From contig CP141145.1 in assembly GCA_035235625.1 (NCBI GenBank), forward strand, positions 39,722,668 through 39,786,667: a DNA stretch of 64,000 nucleotides, given 5' to 3'. The translations under genes were made by a program, and so were the position numbers. Below the pieces are notes generated by a model. It searched no databases. It saw only the letters and a program-made list of their open reading frames with translations, and was not told where the DNA came from. The number at the start of each line of letters is the position of its first letter. The first letter of the stretch is position 1. Below are positions 11,232-21,676 of this stretch, in pieces. The stretch comes from Saururus chinensis. Its lineage: Eukaryota > Streptophyta > Magnoliopsida > Piperales > Saururaceae.

Positions 11232-12058
11232 ATGGATCTTTATATAAACAATGATGGGGAGGAAGATGAAAGAGAAATATTTGATGACGACAACGAAGAT
11301 GACACATTTGGACAAAAAGATTTTATTTTGGATAATATTATTGCACAGGTTGTTGAAACTATAATTCCGCCTCCCCCAAGGAATGCAATTCATACACATC
11401 CAGATCGGGGTGATGAGCTTGTGTACGATGTGCTAAATGGACCAGATACAATTTGTCATGATTTATGTAGGACGAATAAGAAACTATTTATGAGATTGTG
11501 TTGGGAGTTGGAGCAATTGGAATTAAAGCCCACAAGGCATGTGACAGTGGCAGAACAACTGCGATCATTCTTACAACTATTGGGACATGCTCATGGGCAG
11601 CGAGTGGTGGGTCATATAATGTCACATTCAAGTGAAACAGTTAACCGCAATTTGCATAATGTTCTGAAGGTGCTTTATAAATGGTCTAGTACAAAGATCA
11701 AACCACTTATACCTTTATCCCAAACTCTTTTATATATTTCAGGTAGTCCTCTATTTTATCCTTGGTTTAAAGATTGCGCAGGAGCTATAGATGGCACACA
11801 TATCAAGGCAAAAGTTCCTCCGTATCAACAACAAGCATTTCAAGGTAAAAATCATCAAGTCACACAAAATATTATGGCTATATGTGATTTTAGCATGAGA
11901 TTCATTTTCGTAGTGACTGGTTGGGAAGGGTCAGCTCATGACTCTAAGGTATTAGAAGATGTGCTTTTACATCCCGAGAGCTCAGGTTTCCCAAGGTTAC
12001 CTCCTCATAAATATTTTGTTGTTGATGCTGGGTATCCAAATAAAGAGGGATTTCTGGG
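11232..12058 (+). pseudogene. PIF/Harbinger transposase (HARBI1-like), C-terminus deleted
   Basis: This is the DDE-type nuclease that cuts and inserts the element. From the ATG at 11232 about 275 residues of homologous sequence are readable without a stop: an acidic N-terminus, the helix-turn-helix region (VTVAEQLRSFLQLLGHAHGQ), then the core DCAGAIDGTHI with the first catalytic Asp and FVVDAGYPNKEGFL with the second. The third catalytic residue (Glu) and everything after the GYPN motif are missing. After about 12058 the frame runs ten codons into unrelated sequence. The transposase is well kept up to a sharp breakpoint, so the loss was one deletion or rearrangement rather than gradual decay. 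Confidence 0.85.
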
Positions 12059-13945
12059 AGTAGTGGCAAGCTACGAAGGACATCATTAGACGATCTAATC
12101 ACCGACTCACATGCTGCTGCTAAGTCCTCGCGCGAAATACAGGTGGCAAGTGCATCACTCAAATACGCATTAGTATGTCGAAGCTGATGAAGCTATAAAA
12201 AAATAAATTAAATATTAGATAAATAATTATAACGAAATAAGAAAATAATATATGCCTTAATTAACAAAGTTGTACTTACTAGAGCTACCTCAGATGCTCC
12301 CCTAGGTTGATATGTCATCTCCTCTACATCATCGCGCGGTAAAATATATCGCCGTGTAATCGGTAAATACCAGTGCATATAAGTACTATGAACATCTCGC
12401 AATGTCGTAGCCAGCTCCCCTCTAATAATAGTGGATCTCCTATCCTCCCATCGAGCAATATACGACGCATGATATATAGCCCAGTCGGTAATATGGCGGC
12501 CATGTCGAGTGATGCAATGGACAAACTCGATAGTAGAAGGTGGGACCCCTTGCTCCAGGTTAAACTGGAGCATTACACGATCTGGCACATACATCTCTAT
12601 AATCTCATAACATATGAGAGGGGTTCGAGAAAGCCACACCTCTCGACCGTCAGTGCAGAGTGGAGGTATCACAGCGAACAAGTCCTCCGAGTACGGCTGC
12701 CAAATAATCTATATAATATATAAAGATAAGTTAGTTTAAATAATGACAAAAATTTTTAAAATCATTATATAAAAAAGTTCAACACGGTAATAAAATTACC
12801 TGGTATGGCCGTTGGTGGTCTAACTCCCCTCTATACAAACGGAGGACTCCTTGTGGATTTTCGGTTCTCTTCTTCCGAACATTCCACCTTAAGGAGTTAA
12901 ATTTAAGAAATGAGTTCAGCATATGTTCATAAAACGTTGCATAAAAAGTAATGTGGTAAACATAAATACAACCTACCTCGCCCCTAATGAAGCACCCTCA
13001 ACCAAGCGACCCATCTCAGTAGTTGGTCGGCCGACGTGTAAGTGCTCCCATGACCATAACTATGTCATAAAATAGCGATAACAAATATTAGAAATTAAAA
13101 ATTATACGTGACTAAAACTCCAAGTAAAGTTACACAATTATTTACCTAAAGAAGAGTCAGACAGCTCGCAATCCCCGAGGTCATGGCCTGGCATGCGAGA
13201 GTAGCACTGCCCCATGAATAAGTGCCAGCCATGTCAAAGTAGTGAAGGAGAGAGAGATACGAAACATGCACGTGGCTGCTCGTGGTATCCGCAAATATGG
13301 TGGCTCCAAGTAAATGCAATATATAGGCTCGTGCATGTTGCTCGATAACTATCTCTGTAGCATCGGTTGGGAGCTCACGAAACTCCTGTAAGAGCCATCG
13401 TAGGCTCACTCGGCTACCACGCATCACTGTAGGAGGAGGAGCTCTACCAAGAAGTCTAAGTAATATATCCATATGAGCTCCTCCTGTCGTGCCTGTCACC
13501 GGATGTCCATCAATACGGAGTCCTAATAGAACTGCCACATCCATGAGCGTGATGGACATCTCTCCATATGACAAATGAAACGTTTGTGTCTCCCTCCTCC
13601 ATCTCTCAACAAGAGCTGTCAATAGAGGCCGATCGAGACGAACATACTGTAGATGAATGAAATGGCCGAATCCCACTCGCTCGATATAAGGTAATATACG
13701 CTCATCTATAGGCCAATGGCGGAGGTATTTAAAATGTTCAGTGCACTCGAGGCACCCGGGGTCCTATAATAAATTTTAAAATTATAGCATGTCGTATTAT
13801 ATCAACCAAAAAATAATGAAACAAATTTTAAAAAAAGTTATCATACCTCTCCTCTCCAAATAGCAGCAGACCTATGTGACTCCTGCTCTACGAGTAAAGA
13901 AGCGTCACTCGGGCCTGGCCCATAACAAGGCTCTGCATGATCCAT
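12059..13945 (-). pseudogene. Plant mobile domain (PMD, aminotransferase-like) protein of the transposon
   Basis: Six exons can be traced on the minus strand: 13847-13945 (ATG at 13945), 13146-13763, 12977-13059, 12800-12887, 12280-12708 and 12059-12192, most with GT-AG borders. The protein shows the PMD pattern: HLQYVRLDRPLLTALVERW, then FHLSYGEMSITLMDVAVLLG, LRIDGHPVTG, a WSWEHLHVGRP exon, and RRYILPRDDVEEMTYQPRG. The domain occurs in transposons and in host MAIN/MAIL-type proteins involved in silencing and development. The predicted exon 2 ends in TAG where a Gln CAG would join LWSWEHL, so there is probably one premature stop. The C-terminus is cut at the Harbinger junction. Otherwise the frame is well preserved, better than the neighbouring transposase. 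Confidence 0.75.
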
Positions 13946-16377
13946 ATGATATGTGGAAGATGAAGATCATATCATTAATCGTAAGGAATACATGCGTACG
14001 TAACTAAAAAAATATAATAAATACAGAGGTTGATTATATGTTTACCAATCAACAGGAGGGTTTCTACATGATTTACTATTATGCCCACTTTGTTTACACC
14101 TCCCACATTTATATCCTCCTCTACCATCTCTTTCCATTGTTCTATGGTTCATGGTATTCCTAATGCGAACAGACCGTGGGCGACCGGGTTGCCTTGTTGC
14201 TATCGGTGGGTATAACACAAACGGTATATCCCTCTCCCAATACTCCCGACCACGAGGAGAATAAAATTCTGCAGAGTACACATTTCTATAGGTAGAAGAT
14301 GTGTAAAACAGTGATGCATTGATTGGCTCCCGCTGCTTTGCCCACACGGCGATAAGGTGCGAGCAATGATAACCATAAACCTGAGGGATGTTGCATGTAC
14401 AAGTATGCATTACAGCATTTACCATAACCTTGCGGGCACGAATTGATGTCACTTCGTACTGACTCCTGTTGATCCTATTAACTATATACTCCCCAATTTT
14501 TCTTCTTTACTCTCTCAATATGGCTTCCACTCTAGGAGTATATGGGGTGACTATGGCAGAGGCGGCAAAAGATCGTTTAACAAAAAATTTTATGAGCCGA
14601 TAAAAGATAGCTGACACTAAAGCCTGCATGGGTAACCCTCGTGCCCCCTTCAAGACGCTATTTAAACTTTCAGCCATATTTGTAGTCGTCATGCCAAATG
14701 TCATAAAACCACCGTGTGCAAGGGACCACTATGCAGGATGCAATTCTCCTCCTAAGAGGAGATGTTTTGCCCTAAGACTCTCTTGACCAATCAAGTCCAT
14801 TTTAGCATCAAACTTTTCTACTATGAGTGCACAAGCTGCTGCCCCAATCAAGTCCGTCAATGTATCATTTTTGAACTCCTTCTTAAAATTTGCTTTTATG
14901 TGACAGATGCAATAATGATGGTGGTAATCCGGCTCTGGAAGAACCTCAGGCACTGCCTTCTGAAGCCCCTTATGTCGATCTGAAATAATGACGATGTTCG
15001 TCATGCCCATCAGTACATTATCCCTCAATTCCATTAGAAACTATTTCCAATTGTCTTCGTCTTCCTTCCCAACAAGCCCGAATGCAAGAGGAAATAACCC
15101 ATTATTTCCATCTGTAGCCGTTGCAGCCATAAGAGCACCAGGATATCTGCCATACAAGTGAGTGGCATCAACGCCAATCACAGGGATGCAATGTCTAAAC
15201 CCAGCTATAGACGGCCCAAACACCCAAAATAACTGTCTAAATCTCCTACAAGTGCCACCATCTGCACGAGGTACTACATCTGTAAGGACCCTCATCTTTA
15301 AACCGGTTTTGGTTTTCTTTAATTATGGGTTATCGTGCAATTTACGTGTTTTCTGATCTTATTCGGTGATTTCGTAAATAAATAGAGTTTGTGATGGTTT
15401 TAACCAAAATTAACTTCAATATTAGTGGTTTTAAGTGATTTTAAACCAAATGTGAATTTTTGAGATTTTTTGGAATTTTCACTATTTTCCTAAAAATTAG
15501 GGTTTTGGCGGGACCCCTGTGGGCCCCACGGTCAAAAATTTTATTTTTGTGTCAAATGAACCTAGACATATACTTAAGGTCACACAAAAATTTTCAGAAT
15601 TTTATTAGGCTTAATTCGTGCTTAAATTTGCAAAATAACCACTTTTAGCCTACTTTTCATATGTACACCCCAAAACTTACCTATGCCTACCCCAACCCTT
15701 ACTATAAAAGGGCAAACCAGAGCCATTTCCATTTTTGGGAATAGGCTAAGGAAGGAGGTCTGGCCTAATCCCCACTTAGGCCCGAATTAGAAGCCGATTA
15801 AGGTAAGCTTGCTCTAATTAAGCACTAATCCATGGCTTTTCTCTTAATTTCTTCCAAATCTACCATTTTCCCCTTGATTCAATTCGTTTTTGACCATCAA
15901 AAGCTACTGATTTGTGTTTTACTACAAACCCTAACTTTCAAAATTCGATTTTTACTACCAACAAGCCCTAGATCTAAGATTTAATTAGGGATTTCTTAAG
16001 TAAATCGATTTCCATTGGTGTTTAATTCAAACTCATTGTATTTTCAAGGATTTCAAGAAGGGTGACTCTTCAATCCAAGCTTAATCAAGTGCTGAGGTAA
16101 TGGGTCTTCGAAATCTCTGTTTATCCATGGTAAAACTCTTCATTTTTGGCTTATTTCGAAATGGTTTGCTTGATTTAGTGTGTTAATGGTAAGATTAGAA
16201 AATGGAATTATTTAATCCCGATTTCTTAGGGTTTTGCATTATTATGGTTTGGTTTGATATTCTGGAAGTCAAGGAGGACTTTTGATGATGATTAGGGTGT
16301 TAGATGTGGATTTGAAGTGTTTTCTATGGTGTTTCGGTTTGGATTTGCGAAAGGAAGAAGATGACTGTTCTGCCGTG

Positions 16378-16480
16378 TTGGCGATCGATCGGCCTTGCAG
16401 GGCGATCGATCGGCTGAACTGAAATTTTCAAAATTTTGCGTGTAACCGATCGAACGGCCTGAAGGGCGATCAATCGGCTA
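16378..16480 (+). repeat. Cluster of CGATCGATCGG-type palindromes in the LTR
   Basis: Four closely spaced copies of GCGATCGATCGGC or a near variant (CCGATCGAACGGC, GCGATCAATCGGC) occur within about 100 bp. The same position in copy 2 (36008-36110), in the minus-strand copy 3 (about 41985-42032) and in the diverged copy 4 (about 52080-52190) has similar small palindromes with different bases, such as CGTTCGAACG and CATTCGAATG. Confidence 0.65.
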
Positions 16481-17282
16481 CACAGAAAATTGCATGTTGA
16501 GTGTATGATGCCTATTTTGATGATTCCACTTTGGCTTGCCAATTTTATACGAATGTGGAGTGTTTTAAGCTATGTTAGGCTACTGGAAATGCATGCTATT
16601 GAGTTTATGGAGTTGAGATATATGCTTAGTGATGGTGGAATGACTTATGTTTTATGGCATGATGTTGGAATTGTTATTTTGAAATTATGAATAGTTGTTT
16701 CCCTTTGGTTAAGCATATTTCAGTAGGACTACAATCATTGTTGGACAGATTTGTCATGATAAATTGTGATTAATGGTGTGTGAATGTTGGTGAATACCAT
16801 GACTCAATGATGGAATGAGTGATGTTATAGGTGTTTAGCCTTTGTGGTTGAGTTTTGAATCTAGCTAAGATTTCAACGATTCTTCTACTATGATTTCATT
16901 TGGAATTCATGTTTAGGTAGAAATTCACATGTGTAGTGTGGTAGTGAGTTGATTTTCAAGCATGTTAATATGCATTATGTGAAAGGCTTCTACTAGTTAC
17001 ACACACACACACATGTGGGGGTTAAATGATGATGTTGAAGCTTAATATCGTGATTATGAATGATGCATTAGGGGCTGGTGAGAGCACTTATCATGATTAG
17101 GGTTCATGTATGCTTTGCCCACGCATGTACCATGCTGCACGCATCATGAAAATGGATTTCCAATTGAGGCTTCATCGTGATTAATCGAATTTGACCGATT
17201 GGATGCAATGTGATGGAATTGCGTGCCGGGTTTATCGGTCGTGGATTAATCGCAAGTTGATTGGTCCGAAAGGACATATTTT

Positions 17283-17352
17283 GATTTGAAGTTCCTGTGT
17301 GGAACGATTTGAAGTTCCTGTGTGGAACGATTTGGAGTTCCTGTGTGGAACG
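17283..17352 (+). repeat. Three tandem 23-bp repeats in solo LTR copy 1
   Basis: The unit GATTTGAAGTTCCTGTGTGG plus AAC occurs three times head to tail. Solo LTR copy 2 has two units at the matching place (about 36908-36955), and copy 3 appears to have one. This is a small length polymorphism between family members. Confidence 0.8.
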
Positions 17353-20300
17353 AGTGCACTCCCCGGGTTGAGTCTTGTTTAATGGAATGATGTGGGGACG
17401 AGTTGTGTACTTGTCTTGCGGACATGTGAGAATATTTTTATGTGTGTCATCTGGACCCTGAGAATCCAGTGTGGTATGCCGTGTGCACCCCGCTACCACG
17501 TGTTCTAGGGTTCTCTGTGTGAGAACTCGGGCTCTTCCTTCCGCAGAGATGTCCACTGGCGAACACCCTGCTCTAGATTCTCTCGTGTGAGAATGGGACA
17601 TCCTTGGCCAGGATCGTCCAGGCGAGCGGTATTAGGGATTGACAACCCCGATCTTTCTTGAATTCTTGTGTAGAATTTTGTACCATGACACGCCTTCGTG
17701 GCCTTGTCTATGCTCCCGTCTGTGTGACATTAATGTGTGATTACTCCTTGATGGAGGTTGATTGTGCTGATGCTATGCATGTGGATTATGTATGTTAGAG
17801 ATACATCCATGCATGTTGATGTTGATGTTATGCATGTGGAATATGTATGCTAGAGATACATCCATGCAGGTTGAATTATGCATTTTGATGCAGTGTTAAG
17901 TGATATGAATGTGTGATCAGAAAGTGATGCACCATGTAAATCTTTGATCTGAAACGATCTCATTTCTAAGCTATCGTATTTTCTACGTTGACAGTGATAT
18001 TAAAACTATTGCTGAGTGTTAAAACTCACCCCTCTTTTGTGTTTTGATTTGGGGCTGCGTGGTGCGACACGCAGACGGACAGGATTGCCTTTTTGAGGAA
18101 AGGTCAGAGGTAGCTTGGGTGTGATGATGGAGATCGTTGTGTGACTTATCATCGTTTCTTTCATGCTTTATGTTCGAACCTTTGTGTAGGGTTCTTGTTG
18201 TGGTTTTATGTCACATGTTACAGTTATGTTTGCTTATGACTTATTTTGAGCCGGTGTGGGCTTTACTTAAAACTAAGCTTGTGGGTTTGAGATTGTTGTT
18301 TACTTTGTGTTAAGCAACACCTTTTCTTCCCCTTTTATTTACTCTTGCTCAAAGGATTGTGCGCACTCCGTGTTGCTGTTAATCGCCCGTGGTTAGGGAT
18401 TAAGTCTTCCGCTAGAATCGTTTCTCAATTTCACTTCGTCGCCCCCGCACGCTTGACCGGCCCTTGGACCGGGTTCGGCTCGGGTCGGGCATCGCCGGGG
18501 CGTGACAACATCATCCTCTAAGCGGTAGTAGGTGTCAGGATTGGCTTCTTGCACCGCCCTTAAGTACATTGGCAACAATTTATACGATTCAACCCAATCT
18601 CCATAAATGGCCTTGATCATCATATTCCTTGCTGCCCATGTTTTCTTATAAGATATGTCAACATGATACTTCTCCTTCATTCTTTGAATAATATCCCCTG
18701 GTGTGAGAGTTAATTCGGCTTGGATAGCGGGCATTATGACCTTCGAAATAAAGGAGGCACTGCACTGCCTATGATCTGTGCTAAGCTGGGCATTCCGACA
18801 TGTGTGGTCACCTTTGTACGTCTTCAATTTAAAGAACCCACCACCCCTTTTGATTGAGCCATGCACTCTCCAAGGGCAAGTGCTATCAATGCACTTCACT
18901 GTATACTCCGCCGGATTTGTTTGTACAACCTTGTATTTGACATGATTTTGAGTGGAAAACTCCTGCAAGGCTGTAACGAATGCTTCTTTATTCTCAAAGA
19001 TGCGGCCAACGTATAACTCATCTTCATTTTGTTGGTCCAAATCCATTGTAGAATTCACTGCCGCATCTATCTCCTCATCTGTGATGTGTGCATAAAGTGG
19101 CTCCACTTCACAGTACGGCGGCTCTTCATCATCTACATTAATATCATTCCTAACAATGGCATTGTCTACCACATCATCCCCCTCGCCGTCAACCATCTAT
19201 TGAGCACTTTCTTCACCTCTAACCCCTTCTACATTCATATCAGAATCTTCTCCACTTACTTGAATTCATTTATAAATATATATTTCACCTCTGATTAGAT
19301 GGTCCAGCATCGGTATGACCAACATACGTGTAGGGGTAATGAAGGCCCATCGAACTTTGAGTTTCATACCATGCACCGCCTTGAGACATTTGAACGCTAA
19401 ATGGCTCGTGTGCATGCGTCGTAGACCTTCCATATTACACACAAAATCTCAAAATTTAGCTAAATATATTTTTATTAAAGGATAATAAGATTGAAAATGT
19501 ATTTACAACTAAATCAACCCTTACCTCCAAGTTGGTCCACTTCCATCGTAAATAGGGGCAGACAACCTATGACGTTCATTTGAAGCTACTGTCATAGATA
19601 AATTTCTCTCTTCTTCGTCGTCCACCGGCACTTGCATATGACTTTCATTGTTCACATTTCTATCCGAGCTCCTTTGTGAGCTTCTATGAGAGCTCCTATG
19701 TGAACTACTTCGCCTTTCACTAGTCACTCGGGCCTCTTTTTCGAGAAATAACTCAAAAGAAATTATGTGACGCGAGTGGTGAAACATAAAAGTCATTGAT
19801 GAATCATCATTTATGTTCATTAGTATCATTCTTGATCCATAGGATGGAAGATTACATTTGATAGTAATTTTTCATCTTCTTCGATCTAACCCAACCTTAC
19901 TTGCTACGTGCATCTCAAATTCATCAAATGTAGACGGTTTCTTCATTAATAATCCTTCTATGCGTCCGTCATAGTTAATGAAAAAACTAACCATTTCTTC
20001 TGCCATTTCTATTCAATTAATTCATAAATAATAAATTAAATTAATATTAGATTAAGCAAACTAATACTAATATTTACCCTAACAAATATATTTTCAAAAT
20101 ATATACGCATAGAAACTAATAACTTTACTAAGTATATAAGCATATCATTAATACTTTATATTAATGAGTAGATTTTTTAATTAATAAAATTACACAATTG
20201 ATGCAATAACACATACAATGTCACAAATCATATAAAAACATGTTCAAAAACTCAAATCCTCCTTATTTTCCAAAATTTGAGAGACTTGTCATCTTAAAAA

Positions 20301-20739
20301 ACAAAAACTCATTAATTAAAAATCCATCTCAATTTAATAATCTTAAACAAAAAAACACACAAATGACTTAGAACAATACATCTAAAATTAGGGCTCAATG
20401 ATGGGACATTCAAAACTTTAATTTTTTTTAATGTAATATACAAAAGCTATATTTCTTCAATGTAACATATAAAAGATATATTACAACGATTGAAAAATAG
20501 GTAAATAAAAAAAAATAGAAAAACACGCACCAAAAAAATGAAATGGGAGCGGCTCGACGTTGGCAGCGGCAGGCTAGACCAAGGCGGCGGCGGACTGAAG
20601 TCGGCGGCGACGGACTGAGGTCGGCGGCGGCGGGCTAGACGGCGGCAGCGAGATTAGTAGCATCCGAATGTCGGCAGAAGCGGCGGAGCGAAAACCAGTC
20701 ACTGGAACGCGACGGGAGGCGGAGCGGAGTCGCGGATAT

Positions 20740-21094
20740 AACGACGAAATCAATGTTATTCCCACACCAGAACCCAAAAAATTAGCCAAAGTGTGGCAGT
20801 TTCATCGTTCAAAACGACGAAATCAGCTTAAGTTGATTTCGTCGTTCTGAACAACGAAACCGGGTCAAGTAATAAAAGGTTTCGTCGTTTAGAACGACGA
20901 AATCGTTTTCAAGCCAATTTCGTCGTTCTAAACGACGAAATCAACTTAAAAAATATTAAAAAAAAAGCTACACTGGCGTCAGTTGCTTGGCTGGCGCCAG
21001 CATGGCAAAAACGAACACCACTTTGGGAAATATTTCCCAAAGTGGTATATTTTAGTAAATATTTTTTTTAATTATTATTTTAATAATTTTCCCT
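20740..21094 (+). repeat. Terminal palindrome array of the Mutator-like element, copy A
   Basis: Four near-perfect palindromes of about 24 bp share the half-site TTTCGTCGTT / AACGACGAAA. They lie at 20800-20823, 20837-20858, 20880-20903 and 20918-20941, and half of a fifth begins at 20740. Centre-to-centre spacing is roughly 36, 44 and 38 bp. Further out come the perfect 10-bp palindrome CTGGCGCCAG (20991-21000) and a perfect 30-bp palindrome at 21017-21046 whose arm is ACCACTTTGGGAAAT. The homologous array at 26803-27177 keeps the same order and spacing. This is the expected position of a MULE terminal inverted repeat. The half-site repeats are plausible transposase binding sites, but that is inference. 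Confidence 0.8.
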
Positions 21095-21676
21095 ATAAAA
21101 TATCACTATCCATGTACAAATGAGCCGTACTCTTTTTTCTAAAGGAAATTACACAATAAACCATAAATTTACGAGCCACTTCATTCTTTTTTCTTTCCTT
21201 TTTTAAAAACTAAGAAAGCCACTTGCAGTTTCAGTGGATTTACATAAATTTTAGCGTTAAGAGAACCAGGAACTTGGGACTGTCCCACCTGGTTAAGATC
21301 TTCGGGGTGGATTTCTTCCAGCCGCGGTTAGTGTTGTGACTGCACACTGGGGCAACAAGTAAATGAGTTGCACATCAAGCGCTCCATCTTCCTTTTCATT
21401 ATTGGCAAAATCTACTTTACCTGAAAGTCAATTGACTACTGAGAACTACTCTAACGGAATATACCGAAGTTACACAGACGAACAATGCAGAAGGTCAGAT
21501 TATCACAGGCAACCTCTAGCGATACAAAAAAATGAGTTCATATAAACAATGCTTCAACTCTCAACCAATTTTACAATTTCCATTCAATTGGCAGTAGAAA
21601 TGGCTGCATTCATGCTGGGACTTCGACTCTATCATCTTCATCCACGATAACCTCGTATGGCAATCGCATTTTTTCT
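21095..21676. other. Spacer and 3' flank of the IRX10L gene
   Basis: No gene is visible. The part nearest 21676 should be the 3' UTR of the minus-strand IRX10L gene. I do not see a convincing polyadenylation signal. A precise MULE target duplication next to 21094 could not be established. Confidence 0.4.

Larger units (their letters stand above)
7038..12058 (+). mobile_element. PIF/Harbinger DNA transposon, right end deleted
   Basis: The left end near 7038 reads AAGGACTCATTTGGGTACTG and then GATTCAG/CTGAATC-rich inverted sequence, as in PIF/Harbinger termini, with TTA just before it. Inside are the two genes expected of this superfamily on the same strand: a Myb/SANT-like ORF1 (9135-10385) and a DDE transposase (11232-12058). 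The transposase homology stops abruptly near 12058, where minus-strand Mutator-like/PMD sequence begins, so the right terminus is missing. ORF1 has internal stops. The element cannot act autonomously. Confidence 0.75.
15281..18507 (+). mobile_element. Solo LTR, copy 1, target duplication ACATC
   Basis: This 3227 bp sequence begins TGTAAGGACCCTC and ends GGGGCGTGACA (TG...CA). It is flanked by a perfect 5-bp duplication ACATC at 15276-15280 and 18508-18512. A TATAAAAG box at 15703 sets the orientation, about 420 bp from the 5' end. There is no second LTR, primer-binding site or coding region, so it is a solo LTR. It is inserted in the MULE transposase frame, so it is younger than that element. 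Near its 3' end are short tandem repeats (17283-17352, 17775-17880). It closely matches copy 2 at 34909. Confidence 0.9.
14042..20006 (-). pseudogene. mudrA-like MULE transposase, interrupted and with stop codons
   Basis: This DDE transposase normally moves Mutator-like elements. The start is the ATG at 20006 (MAEEMVSFFINYDGR), followed by a Ser/Arg-rich linker and the MuDR DNA-binding domain with a FAR1-like fold (FENKEAFVTALQEFSTQNHV, CPWRVHGSIKRGGG, about 19000-18780). The MULE core has PVIGVDATHLYGRYPGALMA (first Asp), IVIISDRHKGL (second Asp) and MTTTNMAESLNSVLKGARG. A SWIM zinc finger follows (CTCNIPQVYGYHCSHLIAVW), then a CCHC knuckle (CGRCKQSGHNSKSC). The coding sequence is split between DD and VVPRADGG by the solo LTR. 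In-frame stops lie near 15038, 14728, 14508 and 19890. Several look like TGG-to-TAG or TGA changes. It is non-functional. Confidence 0.85.
12059..21094 (-). mobile_element. Mutator-like element with PMD gene and mudrA-type transposase
   Basis: Reading leftward from 21094, there is a palindromic terminal array, a GC-rich spacer, a mudrA-type transposase gene (20006 to 14042) and a PMD gene (13945 to 12059). The left terminus is missing: PMD coding sequence runs directly into Harbinger sequence at about 12058. A solo LTR (15281-18507) sits inside the transposase gene. Without that insertion the remnant is about 5.8 kb. PMD genes are known passengers of plant transposons, including Mutator-like and Ty3 types. 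The right-hand terminal array recurs at 26803-27177 next to another PMD tail, which supports the grouping of these parts into one family. Confidence 0.75.

Noticed and set aside
20740..21046. CRISPR-like array because of regularly spaced repeats
   Set aside because: The genome is clearly eukaryotic, the repeats are palindromic half-sites with conserved rather than unique spacers, and there are no cas genes.
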